Assembly (NCBI GenBank): GCA_024227565.1
Contig: JAAEUE010000392.1
Location: forward strand, 1 to 64,000
Length of the DNA: 64,000 bases
Direction of reading: 5' to 3'
Origin: Alphaproteobacteria bacterium
Lineage (GTDB): Bacteria > Pseudomonadota > Alphaproteobacteria > Rhizobiales > CAJQND01
A model generated the notes under the pieces. It did no database searches. It saw only the letters and a list, made by a program, of their open reading frames with translations, and was not told the origin of the DNA. The translations under genes and the position numbers were made by a program. Shown one piece after another: positions 9,493-18,375 of the stretch; the stretch's first letter is position 1, and each line of letters opens with the position of its first letter.

Positions 9493-9523
9493 GATCACCA
9501 CCCAGCAGAGCTGGATGGTGATC
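9493..9523. terminator. Long hairpin downstream of the broken substrate-binding gene
   Basis: GATCACCA (9493-9500) pairs with TGGTGATC (9516-9523), and inside it CAGC (9503-9506) pairs with GCTG (9510-9513) around an AGA loop. It lies 18 bp beyond the stop of the minus-strand gene that ends at 9541. There is no T-run on the minus strand, so it is more likely a 3'-end stabiliser or a Rho-assisted end than a classical intrinsic terminator. Confidence 0.5.
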
Positions 9524-9540
9524 GGTGTAGGTGTAAACGC

Positions 9541-11130
9541 TTAGACCATCCACCAGCGTTTGATGAAGTGACCGCCGTCCATTTCCCAGCCGCCGCCGAG
9601 CTTTGGCCCGATGCCGACTTTCTTGCTGGTTGCGGCCACATCCTTGCCGAAGGCCGGCACCAGTGTGCCGCCTTGCTGCGAGATGATCATTTGGACTTCG
9701 GTGTACATGGCGTTGCGTTTCTTGTCGTCAAGCTCACCACGCGCAGCGACCACCAACTCATCAACCCGCGGCATCGAAATCACCGTGTCATTCCATGAAG
9801 CGCCGGTGATGTAGGCGATGGAAAGGATCATGTCCTCAACCGGGCGCGGGCCCCAATAGCACGAGCAGAAGGGTTTCTTGTTCCAGATGTTGGACCAATA
9901 TCCATCTTTTGAGGTGCGGATCACATTCAGATTGACCCCAACCTTCGCGAAGGTCTCGGCAAACAACTGGGCTGCATCAACGGCGCCGCCATAGGCGGTG
10001 TCGGCGGTGTACATGTCGATCTTTGTGCCGTCCAGTCCACCCGATTTGATCAGCGATTTCGCCTTGTCTGGATCGTACTCAGACTTAAGGTCGGCATCAA
10101 AGGAACCAAACACCGGTCCCAGCGGCTGATCATTGCCAATGGCGCCGTAACCGAACAGAATCTTATCGATAAATTCTTGCCTCGGCAGTGCGTGTTTCAA
10201 CGCCGAGCGTAAAGTATTGTTGTCGAACGGAGCGACATCCATCCGCATCGGATGGGTGAACGCCAAATTGGATTCCACGGCCAGCACATTAACATGAGCA
10301 ACGCGTTTCAAACGGTTGACCGTTTTCAGCGAGGGCCGGTTGATCACGTCAACCGCGCCCGAGAGCAACGCACTCTCGCGGGCCGTGTCATCAAGAACTG
10401 CTGTGATCTCCGCAGTGTCGACAAACCCGAACTCGCCCGACTGCCAGGCATTCAGATTGCGCTCAAACTTGGCTGTCACGCCGGGTTCGAATTCTTTCAG
10501 CAGGTACGTACCGGTACCGTCCCGCGACATCACATCGGCCTTGCCATCCTTGGTCGGCACAATGTTCATATGATAGTCGGTCATCAGGAACGGGAACGCG
10601 GCGTTTGCGTCCTTCAAAGTGACAACAACGATGTCCTTCCCGTCAGCTTTCACATCGGTGATGCCCGCGAACACGCCCTTGGCGCCCGACTTTGACTTTT
10701 CACCGCGGTGCACGTTGATCGAATTGATTACGTCTTCCGTGGTCAGGCTTTTGCCGTTCGAAAATTCAACGCCATTTCGCAGTTTGAACCGCCAGGTCTT
10801 GGCATCCGCGCTGGATTACCAGCTTTCCGCAAGGCCAGGTGCGGCAGAGTTGTCCTGGCCCACTTCCACAAGGCTGTCGCGGAACGCACGGCTGACGCAG
10901 ATCATCGTTGTCGCGTTGAACTTCGCGGGATCGAGAGAGTCAATCGTGTTGGCGTCGTTAAGGCCGCACCTCATGTGTCCGCCGCGCTTTGGCGTTGCAG
11001 CTTGCGCGCTGGTCCACATGCCCGATGCCACCGTCGCGCTAAAGCCAAGCGCCGTGGCGCCGACCATGAACTCGCGGCGTGTCGTTCTGGCGTCGCCCAA
11101 AATGCGGTTTAGCAGATGCTTCTGATCCAT
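9541..11130 (-). pseudogene. ABC transporter substrate-binding protein (family 5), interrupted by one in-frame TAA
   Basis: Read through, this is a full-length 529-residue family 5 (peptide/opine/nickel type) binding protein. It starts with a twin-arginine signal (TRREFMVGATALGFSAT) followed by AQA, and runs to the normal end. Codon 105 (10816-10818 on the plus strand, TAA in the gene) interrupts it between GLAESW and SSADAKTWRFKLRNG. The frame is unchanged on both sides, so a single base change would restore it. No ABC permease or ATPase genes adjoin it. It lies next to the GlxA/AraC regulator and HpbD-like gene, so it once probably imported their substrate. Nonsense mutation or sequencing error are the simple explanations. 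Confidence 0.88.
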
Positions 11131-11251
11131 TGTTCAAGTTTCCCTCACTGTTTGAAAGGCGCAATTTGCGGTGGGGGGATGGTAGCGCAACACGCTCCAC
11201 TGCAATTGTATATGAGGGACAGAGATGTGTACGCCAGCACACGCCCCGGGG

Positions 11252-12289
11252 TTAGTTCACCCCAAGGTCCCCGTGAATGCCGCGCATTTTCTTTGGCGTC
11301 GTATCAAAGCTCCGCTTGAACCAGCGGATTAGATGGGAGCTGTCGGTAAAGCCGCAATCTGAGGCAATCTGTGCCACCGAGCGGTCTGTGTTGACCACCA
11401 TCCAACGCGCGGAGTTAAGACGAATGGTGCGCCAATATTCACCTGGCGGCATCCGCAAGTGTTTGTTGAAAAGCCGCGTTAGTTCCCGCTTCGTGGTGCC
11501 CACTTGGTGGGCGATATCAGCCACGGAGATTGTTTCAATGGTCTTCTGGTGCATCAGCACCACGGCCCGCCGAACCCGTTTGTCGTTGCAGCTCAAGGCC
11601 GGTGTGCCCCCGTCCGCATAGGTTTCTCCAACGTCGTCCAGCCTGTTTTCGGCCATCAGGTAGTGCAGAACCTTGTTGGTCCTGGCCGCGCCGCAATGCT
11701 GGCTCACCAGTGTCATGGCCAGGTTAAGCGTCGCCAATCCGCCGGGACACGTGATGAAAGGGCCGTCCTGGACAATGGGTTCGGTGGTGACGGGAATGAC
11801 TTGGGGAAACAGCTTCATGATGGCTGTTTCCAGCGAGAAGTGAACCGCGCATTTGCGCTCGTTCAGAAGTCCCAGTTTGGCAAACAGGAACTGGCCCGTG
11901 CACAGCCCAATCAGGGGAATGCCTTGGTCATGGGCCTTCAGAATGTACTGATAGAGTTCGTCCGGAACACTCGTTTTGGAATGCAAGAGCCCACCCAGAA
12001 TGACAACGTAGTCGAATTTGGCAGGATCGGCGAACCTTTCAATTGGGCTGATTTCCAAGCCGCAGCTTGCGCGGATTTTATCTGTGCTGTGAGACAGGAG
12101 CGCCCAGGAACAATAAAGCTGCCGGCTGAAATCGGCCTCATCTGCCGAGTGGCGCAACACCTCCACAAGGTTGGAGAGCGAAAACAGCGTGAAGTCGGGA
12201 GCTGCGGCAATGCCAATCCGCAGCAGAGGTTGGGTCTCTTCCCGCGGATTCAACGGGCCCAGGAAACTATAGTCATGCTGCTCAATCAT
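11252..12289 (-). CDS. GlxA-family transcriptional regulator (DJ-1/PfpI-like + AraC HTH)
   Basis: A 345-residue regulator. The N-terminal amidotransferase-like domain (about 20-200) shows the DJ-1/PfpI fold landmarks VVILGGLLHS and LIGLCTGQFLFAKLGLL; it normally senses a small molecule rather than acting as an enzyme. The C-terminal AraC domain (about 235-335) has two helix-turn-helix units (ISVADIAHQVGTTKRELTRLF and VAQIASDCGFTDSSHLIRWFK). Members with this architecture often control quaternary-amine and betaine catabolism. It is divergent from the HpbD-like gene (162-bp shared region) and downstream of the broken binding-protein gene, so it is the likely local regulator. Confidence 0.88.
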   Translation of the reverse strand: MIEQHDYSFLGPLNPREETQPLLRIGIAAAPDFTLFSLSNLVEVLRHSADEADFSRQLYCSWALLSHSTDKIRASCGLEISPIERFADPAKFDYVVILGGLLHSKTSVPDELYQYILKAHDQGIPLIGLCTGQFLFAKLGLLNERKCAVHFSLETAIMKLFPQVIPVTTEPIVQDGPFITCPGGLATLNLAMTLVSQHCGAARTNKVLHYLMAENRLDDVGETYADGGTPALSCNDKRVRRAVVLMHQKTIETISVADIAHQVGTTKRELTRLFNKHLRMPPGEYWRTIRLNSARWMVVNTDRSVAQIASDCGFTDSSHLIRWFKRSFDTTPKKMRGIHGDLGVN

Positions 12290-12451
12290 TACGCACGCAC
12301 CCAGAATGCCTTGTACAACACTACGATATTTTGACCTTTATGTACAATCGGACTGGCAAAAACCGAGCTAATGTTCAACTCTCCTGGCATCTGGCCGTTT
12401 TGGTCCAGACCGCCCTTAAACTGCATCTCAATCCGCTGGAGCGCTTGCCTC

Positions 12452-13567
12452 GTGAAGATCACCCGAATTTCCATTTATCAAGTCGACCTGCCCATGAAAG
12501 AAGGGTCTTACAGTTGGTCAACTCAATCCTTCTCAGCCTTCGACAGCACGGTTGTTGCAATCGAAACTGATGAAGGCATCACCGGTTATGGGGAGACCTG
12601 TCCGCTTGGCCCCTCCTACCTTGCGGCCTATGCGGAAGGCGCACGCGCCGGTATTGCCAAGATCGCGCCTGATCTGATCGGTGCCGATCCCACCGAACTG
12701 GACTGCATCAACGACAGGATGGATTTGTTCCTGAAAGGGCATCCTTACGTTAAGTCGGCCATCGACATGGCGTGTTGGGACATCTTTGGCAAAGCAACCG
12801 GTTTGCCGGTTTACGCGCTTCTGGGCGGCAAACGCCAGGAGCAGGTCAAGCTGTTCAAGGTTATCTCCCGAACCGACCCGGATGTGATGGCAGCGCGTGT
12901 TGCCGAATATCGCGACATGGGGTTCCGCCAGTTCCAGATGAAGGTGGGCGAAGATCCGACCACCGACATCGAACGCTTCAGAAAAGTTGCCGCCGCCATG
13001 GAGCCCGGCGAGGTGATGGATGCCGATGCCAACACCGGCTGGCGCCAGCACGACGCCATCCGCGTGGTTGATGCGGTGCAGCCTTTGGCCCGTGAGCACG
13101 ACATCAGGCTTTACATCGAGCAGCCGTGCCTCACCTACGAAGAGTGCCTGAACGTGCGCCAGCACACCGACCTGCCCATGATCCTGGATGAATGCATGGA
13201 AAGTCTGCCCGTTCTCTTGCGCGGCTATCAAGACCGGGCCATGGACCTGATCAATCTCAAGATCAACCGCATGGGCGGGTTGACCCGTGCCCGCCAGGTT
13301 CGCGACCTGTGCATTTCCCTGGGCATCGTGATGACCATTGAGGACAGCTGGGGTGGGGAAATCGCAACCTCGGCCATTGCGCATTTGGCGCAATCAACAC
13401 CGGATGGCTTTCACTTCCAGTCCTCGGCGTTTCATGAGTACCACACGGTGGCCATTGCGAACGGTGCACCGGAGGTCTCAGGCGGCTTTATGCGGGCCTC
13501 TGATTCTCCCGGATTGGGAGTTGAGCCGATAATGGATGTGTTGGGGCAGCCCGTAGCATCCACCTAA
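12452..13567 (+). CDS. Enolase-superfamily racemase/dehydratase, HpbD-like
   Basis: Encodes 371 residues from a GTG start at 12452 with GGAG about 10 nt upstream; the ATG at 12371 would add 27 unrelated residues. It has the mandelate racemase/muconate lactonizing enzyme fold: capping domain with GYGETCPLGPSYL, barrel Lys in FQMKVGED, metal ligands in MDADANTG, YIEQPC and LDECM, and the opposite-face Lys in NLKINRMGG. The pattern closely recalls hydroxyproline-betaine 2-epimerase and cis-3-hydroxy-L-proline dehydratase from marine alphaproteobacteria. The neighbouring GlxA regulator fits a betaine or hydroxyproline role. Which of the two reactions it performs cannot be settled from the sequence. 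Confidence 0.8.
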   Translation: MKITRISIYQVDLPMKEGSYSWSTQSFSAFDSTVVAIETDEGITGYGETCPLGPSYLAAYAEGARAGIAKIAPDLIGADPTELDCINDRMDLFLKGHPYVKSAIDMACWDIFGKATGLPVYALLGGKRQEQVKLFKVISRTDPDVMAARVAEYRDMGFRQFQMKVGEDPTTDIERFRKVAAAMEPGEVMDADANTGWRQHDAIRVVDAVQPLAREHDIRLYIEQPCLTYEECLNVRQHTDLPMILDECMESLPVLLRGYQDRAMDLINLKINRMGGLTRARQVRDLCISLGIVMTIEDSWGGEIATSAIAHLAQSTPDGFHFQSSAFHEYHTVAIANGAPEVSGGFMRASDSPGLGVEPIMDVLGQPVAST

Positions 13568-13623
13568 GGCGAGAAAACAAACATTTTGAGCCCGCTCCGA
13601 TTCATTTTGCTTCACTTTCGCAA

Positions 13624-13720
13624 CCATTTGTTAAGCACCCGAATGCCATTTTCCTAACAATCGTTAACCAGCGTTCCTGGGGACGCGCAGTATTACGTAT
13701 TGGGGAGCATGCGGCATAGC
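13624..13720 (+). promoter_or_regulatory. Presumed dcw promoter region with CtrA-like half sites
   Basis: The 154 bp before rsmH is AT-richer than its flanks and holds TTGTTAAGC near 13628 and CTAACAATCGTTAACC at 13654-13669, which resemble CtrA half sites (TTAACC) but with 6-nt rather than 7-nt spacing. Two TGGGGA words (near 13677 and 13699) lie just before the start codon. Binding is inference. Confidence 0.35.
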
Positions 13721-13721
13721 A

Positions 13722-14753
13722 ATGTCGGGCCAAGAGCACGCACGTCACGTTCCCGTCCTGTGCGCTGAAGTCGTTGAAGCGCTTCAGCCCGCAGATGGCG
13801 GCATCTATGTGGATGGCACCTTCGGGGCTGGCGGCTACACCCGTGCGGTTCTGCAGGCCGCTGACTGCCGTGTGTTTGGCATTGACCGGGATCCCGATGC
13901 GATTGTTGCGGGCGAGGCGTTGGTCCAGGTGTATGACGGGCGTCTGGTGCTCAAAGAAGGACCGTTCAGCACCCTGTTGGACTTGGTTCGCGCGGACGGT
14001 GTTGAAAACGTTGACGGTGTCACTCTGGATCTTGGGGTCTCTTCCATGCAGCTGGATGAAGCTGGCCGGGGCTTCTCCTTTAGGGCAGACGGCCCGCTGG
14101 ACATGAGAATGGACCAGGGCCGCGGCACAGAAACGCCCAGTGCAGCTGAAGTGGTGAACGGCGCCAGCGAGGGGTTGCTGGTGCGCATTATCTCGGTTCT
14201 GGGCGAAGAAAAACGCGCCAAGGCCGTCGCGCGTGCCATTATCCGGGCTCGCGACGAGGGGCCGATCACCGGCACCTTGCAGCTTGCCCAATTGGTGGAG
14301 CGGGCCGTGCCCGTGCACCCTGGCCGGCGAACCATCCACCCAGCCACACGAACCTTTCAGGCTTTGCGTATTTTCGTGAACCGCGAACTGGAAGAGCTGG
14401 CAAACGGCCTCGCCGCAGCCGAAGAACTGATAGCGCCGGGCGGCCGTCTTGCCGTGGTCTCGTTTCATTCCCTTGAAGACCGCATCGTCAAAAGGTTCTT
14501 TGCCGAGCGCACGGGCCGAACGGGCCGCGGATCCAGACATATGCCCGAACAGATTGAAACGCCACCATCGTTCCGGGAGGTTTTCCGTGGGGCACGTGAG
14601 CCGGGAGAGACAGAGATTGAGGCAAACCCACGTTCGCGCTCTGCGCGCCTGCGGGTTGGCGAGCGCACCGAAGCAGATCCGTTCCCGCTGAACACCAAGC
14701 CTCTTGGCGTGCCCACGGTTCCTGAGTTTCCCAGAAGCGAGCGCACCACATGA
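13722..14753 (+). CDS. rsmH: 16S rRNA (cytosine1402-N4)-methyltransferase RsmH (MraW)
   Basis: A 343-residue SAM-dependent methyltransferase modifying C1402 in the ribosomal P site. Begins GQEHARHVPVLCAEV, with the SAM-binding loop DGTFGAGGYT at 31-40, the LDLGVSSMQLD motif and VSFHSLEDRIVKRFF near the C terminus, all typical. It is the first gene of the dcw cluster here; mraZ, which usually precedes it, is not present in the 154-bp gap to the upstream gene. It overlaps ftsL by the ATGA tetranucleotide (14750-14753), implying translational coupling. Confidence 0.95.
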   Translation: MSGQEHARHVPVLCAEVVEALQPADGGIYVDGTFGAGGYTRAVLQAADCRVFGIDRDPDAIVAGEALVQVYDGRLVLKEGPFSTLLDLVRADGVENVDGVTLDLGVSSMQLDEAGRGFSFRADGPLDMRMDQGRGTETPSAAEVVNGASEGLLVRIISVLGEEKRAKAVARAIIRARDEGPITGTLQLAQLVERAVPVHPGRRTIHPATRTFQALRIFVNRELEELANGLAAAEELIAPGGRLAVVSFHSLEDRIVKRFFAERTGRTGRGSRHMPEQIETPPSFREVFRGAREPGETEIEANPRSRSARLRVGERTEADPFPLNTKPLGVPTVPEFPRSERTT

Positions 14754-15172
14754 TGCGCTTCCTCAACAGTGTACTCGTTGTCGCCATCCTGGTTTCGGCC
14801 TCGATCGTTTATGGGCTTGAACGCCAAAGCCGGTTGACTGACGGTAGATTGACGAAAATTCGCGGCGAGATTGCCGAAGAACGCGAGCAGATCCGCCGGC
14901 TGCGTGCAGAGTGGAGCCATCTCAATACGCCGGCGCGGTTGGAACAATTGGCAGTCAAACATCTTCAGCATCAGCCAAGCCCGGTCTCGCAGGTGATCAA
15001 GTTGAACGAGGTCGCAGAGCGCGTCCCGGGCCTCACACCCGGCAGCGGGGCGGCGCCGCAAGACGCTATTGCCGAGATGTTGGATGGGAACGTCGCTGCA
15101 ATTGTCGGTGAAGTGCCTGCTGGGCCCAAAGAGCCTGACCTGATCGGTAACATTCTGAAGGGACTGCAATGA
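14750..15172 (+). CDS. ftsL: Cell division protein FtsL
   Basis: A 140-residue bitopic membrane protein: short cytoplasmic start, one membrane helix (about 4-22), then a coiled coil (about 24-57) ending in LNTPARLEQLA, the usual FtsL periplasmic signature. The remaining about 70 residues are a longer, low-complexity tail than in enterobacterial FtsL, as is common in alphaproteobacteria. It works in the FtsQLB complex that activates FtsWI. Overlaps rsmH by 4 bp and ftsI by 4 bp. Confidence 0.85.
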   Translation: MMRFLNSVLVVAILVSASIVYGLERQSRLTDGRLTKIRGEIAEEREQIRRLRAEWSHLNTPARLEQLAVKHLQHQPSPVSQVIKLNEVAERVPGLTPGSGAAPQDAIAEMLDGNVAAIVGEVPAGPKEPDLIGNILKGLQ

Positions 15173-16914
15173 CCGTGCCCTCAGATAAAGTCACCTTCCT
15201 TCAGGTGGTCCGCTGGCTCTTCGCCAAGGCGCTCGGGCGCACGGATGCAACAGGCCTGCCGAATTTCAAACAAGGGCGTTCGCGGGGCAGGTTGGTTCTG
15301 GCGGTATTTATTTTATGCTTTGCCATCATTTCCGGGCGCATCATCCAACTGGCGGCGTTCGACCAGGGCTATGACAGAATTAGAACGTCCAGCACGGTCA
15401 ACGTCAGAATCCCGCGTCCTGACATTGTTGACCGCAGTGGCTTTGTCTTGGCAACCGATTTGCGCTCCGGGTCGATGTTCGCAAATCCGCGCAAGGTCAA
15501 TGACATTGACGAAGCGATCGAGCTGCTGACGCCGCATCTTCCCAATTTGGACGTGAAAAAGCTGCGCAAGAAGCTCAAATCGAAAAAGGGCTTCGTTTGG
15601 GTGAAACGCGAGGTCACCCCCAGGCTTCAGGAAACCCTGCACGACCTGGGCATTGCCGGCTTTGGGTTCCGCAACGAAACCCGCCGCATTTACCCAATGG
15701 GCGCCTTGGGGGCCCATGTTCTGGGCTTTGTGGATGTGGATTCGGTCGGGCTCGCGGGGATCGAAAAATATCTGGACGACCGCGGCAGACTGTTCGCCGC
15801 ATCCCTGGCCGATCCGCACAAGGCAGCCGCGGCACCGGTTGAGCTGTCGGTTGACGTGCGGGTGCAGCATGGCTTGACCGAGGAGCTCAAGCGGGCGGTC
15901 AAGAAATTCAAAGCCAAAGGCGCGCTCGGCATCGTCATGGATGCGAAAACCGGCGAGGTTGTTGCTGCAAGTTCACTGCCCGATTTCAATCCGAACGATC
16001 CGAAGGATGCTTTGAAGAAAGACCGCATCAACCGCTTCACCGGCGGCGTGTTTGAGATGGGGTCGGTGTTCAAGGCGGTTACCTTTGCCATGGCGTTCGA
16101 CAAGGGCACGGTTAATCTTGGAAGCAGGTTCGACGTCCGCGCGCCTTTGAAGGCCGGTGGCTCAAGAATCGATGATTTCCACCCCCAGCGGCGCATCCTC
16201 ACCGTGCCGGAAGTGTTCACATATTCATCGAACATCGGCACCGCAAAAATGGCTCTGGGTGTGGGCATTGTCGAGCATCAGGCCTTCTTGAAGAAGTTCG
16301 GTTTTTTCGAGCGTTTGCGGACCGAAGTACCCGAAGCTGCCGCCCCATTGCGGCCTAGAAGGTGGGGCACCGTTTCCACCATGACAGCTTCGTTTGGACA
16401 CGGAATATCGGTGCAGCCGTTGCAGCTTGTTGCCGCCGCCGCAGCCTTGGTCAATGGGGGGCGCTTGATCACGCCAACCTTCCTGAAGCGCGATGCCGAA
16501 CTGGTGGCCTCGCACAGCCGTCAGGTACTGCGCGCCGAGACCAGCCGAAAGATGCGATACCTGTTCCGTCTCAATGTGGAAAAGGGCACCGGCCGCAAGG
16601 CCAAGGCGGAAGGTTATGCCGTAGGCGGCAAGACCGGCACCGCCGAAAAGGTCGTTCGCGGCCGGTATTCAAAGAAGCACCGCTTCAATTCGTTCCTGGG
16701 GGCCTTTCCCATGGACGACCCGCGCTATGTTCTGGTGGTATCGATAGATGAGCCCCAGCCTCTGCCAGAAACCCATGGCTATGCCACATCGGGTTGGAAT
16801 GCCGTGCCCACCGCAGGAAAGGTGATCTCCCGCATCGCGCCCCTGTTGGGCCTGAGGCCCCGGACCGAGCCAGTTACGGCGGATGGCATCCTGAACGCAA
16901 GGTTGGGGGGCTAG
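15169..16914 (+). CDS. ftsI: Septal peptidoglycan transpeptidase FtsI (PBP3)
   Basis: A 581-residue class B penicillin-binding protein, partner of FtsW at the septum. One membrane helix at about 41-60, then a pedestal domain with the RIYPMGALGAHVLGFVD motif. The transpeptidase domain carries the three catalytic motifs: SVFK (S299-K302), SSN (353-355) and KTG (488-490, GGKTGTAEK). Overlaps ftsL by ATGA; murE begins 3 bp after its stop, so it is part of a single tightly packed operon. Confidence 0.95.
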   Translation: MTVPSDKVTFLQVVRWLFAKALGRTDATGLPNFKQGRSRGRLVLAVFILCFAIISGRIIQLAAFDQGYDRIRTSSTVNVRIPRPDIVDRSGFVLATDLRSGSMFANPRKVNDIDEAIELLTPHLPNLDVKKLRKKLKSKKGFVWVKREVTPRLQETLHDLGIAGFGFRNETRRIYPMGALGAHVLGFVDVDSVGLAGIEKYLDDRGRLFAASLADPHKAAAAPVELSVDVRVQHGLTEELKRAVKKFKAKGALGIVMDAKTGEVVAASSLPDFNPNDPKDALKKDRINRFTGGVFEMGSVFKAVTFAMAFDKGTVNLGSRFDVRAPLKAGGSRIDDFHPQRRILTVPEVFTYSSNIGTAKMALGVGIVEHQAFLKKFGFFERLRTEVPEAAAPLRPRRWGTVSTMTASFGHGISVQPLQLVAAAAALVNGGRLITPTFLKRDAELVASHSRQVLRAETSRKMRYLFRLNVEKGTGRKAKAEGYAVGGKTGTAEKVVRGRYSKKHRFNSFLGAFPMDDPRYVLVVSIDEPQPLPETHGYATSGWNAVPTAGKVISRIAPLLGLRPRTEPVTADGILNARLGG

Positions 16915-16917
16915 GGC

Positions 16918-18375
16918 ATGCGGCTTGATGCGCTCATAACCGATGATGCAGAAGTGGCCCCGTCAGTGGCCGACGTTGAGATTGGCGGCATCACATGTGA
17001 CAGCCGCGATGTGAAGCCGGGATATTTGTTTGCTGCCTTGCCGGGCGTGAACGTCGATGGTGCCAAGTTCATCCCAAGCGCATTGGAGAAGGGCGCTGCG
17101 GCAATTCTAAGCCGCGAGGCCGGCCCGGATGACCGTTTTGTTCAGGCAAGCAATCCCCGTCAGGTGCTTGCCCACGCCGCAGCCCGGTTCTATTCTCGTC
17201 AGCCCGAGACAATCGTTGCTGTGACCGGCACCAATGGTAAGACATCGGTCGTCTCCTTCGTGCGCCAGATTTGGCAATCCCAAGGGATCCGGGCGGCAAG
17301 CCTGGGCACGGTCGGCGTTGAAATTCCAGACGACCTTGCCATGGTGGAGGAAATCGAACGCACCACGCCCGATCCTGTGCAGCTCCAGAAAGTGCTGGAC
17401 GAACTGGGGCAACGGAAAATCACCCACGCCGCCCTGGAAGCATCCAGCCACGGCTTGGCCCAGTTCAGGTTGGACGGTGTGAGGCTGACGGCGGGGGCCT
17501 TCACCAACATATCGCGTGATCACCTGGATTATCACGAGAACTTTGAAGACTATTTTGCGCAGAAGATGCGGCTGTTCTCTGAACTGCTGGGGCCTGGAGG
17601 TGCTGCGGTCGTCGATGCGGATACACCGCAAGCAGCCGAAGTCTTGAAGGTGGCCGAAGCGCGCGGCCTGACATGCTTTACGGTTGGACGGGCGGGGCAA
17701 GATCTCAAACTCGTCTCCGCAGAGCGCCGCGGGTTTGGTCAATATTTGAAAGTTCAAAGCCAGGGCGAACTCCATGAACTCTATCTGCCCTTGGTAGGCG
17801 ACTTCCAGGTCTCCAACGCACTTGTTGCGGCGGGCCTGGTTTTGGCCGTCAACAATGGTGGCGCGGCCTCTGTGTTGCGTTCACTGGAGAACCTGACCGG
17901 CGCAGTCGGGCGGCTCGACATGGTGAGCCAAACCGAGGCGGGCGTGCCGGTTTACGTTGACTATGCACACACGCCAGAAGCTCTTTCGACTGTTTTAAAA
18001 TCGTTGAAACCTTATGCCAGCAACCGCCTGAGTGTGGTGTTTGGCGCCGGCGGTGACCGCGACCCGGGCAAACGGGTGCAGATGGGCCAAGCGGCATGTG
18101 AAGGCGCTGACCTCGTATATGTCACCGATGACAATCCGCGCACCGAAGCCCCCGCCACGATCCGCGCCAGTGTTCTTGAAGGTTGCCCGGATGCAATTGA
18201 AGTTGCCGGCCGCAGGCAAGCCATCGAGCGCGCCTTGGCTGAGACGCAAGAAGGCGATGTGCTTCTGATTGCCGGTAAGGGGCATGAGGACTATCAGGAA
18301 GTGGGAACCGAGAAGCTGCACTTCAGTGACCATGAAGAAGTGCTCTCTGCGCTGGGAGCAGGCGAGCATGGATAA
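16918..18375 (+). CDS. murE: UDP-MurNAc-tripeptide synthetase MurE (meso-DAP adding)
   Basis: A 485-residue Mur ligase. P-loop VTGTNGKTS with K108, TTPDP motif in the middle domain, and DNPR at 405-408 in the C-terminal domain, the motif that marks ligases using meso-diaminopimelate rather than lysine. Cytoplasmic; adds the third stem residue. The meso-DAP specificity fits the dapA gene at 60214. Overlaps murF by 8 bp. Confidence 0.95.
   Translation: MRLDALITDDAEVAPSVADVEIGGITCDSRDVKPGYLFAALPGVNVDGAKFIPSALEKGAAAILSREAGPDDRFVQASNPRQVLAHAAARFYSRQPETIVAVTGTNGKTSVVSFVRQIWQSQGIRAASLGTVGVEIPDDLAMVEEIERTTPDPVQLQKVLDELGQRKITHAALEASSHGLAQFRLDGVRLTAGAFTNISRDHLDYHENFEDYFAQKMRLFSELLGPGGAAVVDADTPQAAEVLKVAEARGLTCFTVGRAGQDLKLVSAERRGFGQYLKVQSQGELHELYLPLVGDFQVSNALVAAGLVLAVNNGGAASVLRSLENLTGAVGRLDMVSQTEAGVPVYVDYAHTPEALSTVLKSLKPYASNRLSVVFGAGGDRDPGKRVQMGQAACEGADLVYVTDDNPRTEAPATIRASVLEGCPDAIEVAGRRQAIERALAETQEGDVLLIAGKGHEDYQEVGTEKLHFSDHEEVLSALGAGEHG

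Noticed and set aside
12533..13393. 286-residue antisense frame over the HpbD-like gene
   Set aside because: Shadow of a gene with all expected catalytic motifs.
13676..13705. Possible MraZ boxes (TGGGGA words) before rsmH
   Set aside because: Only two words with irregular spacing and no mraZ nearby; kept only as a comment in the promoter entry.
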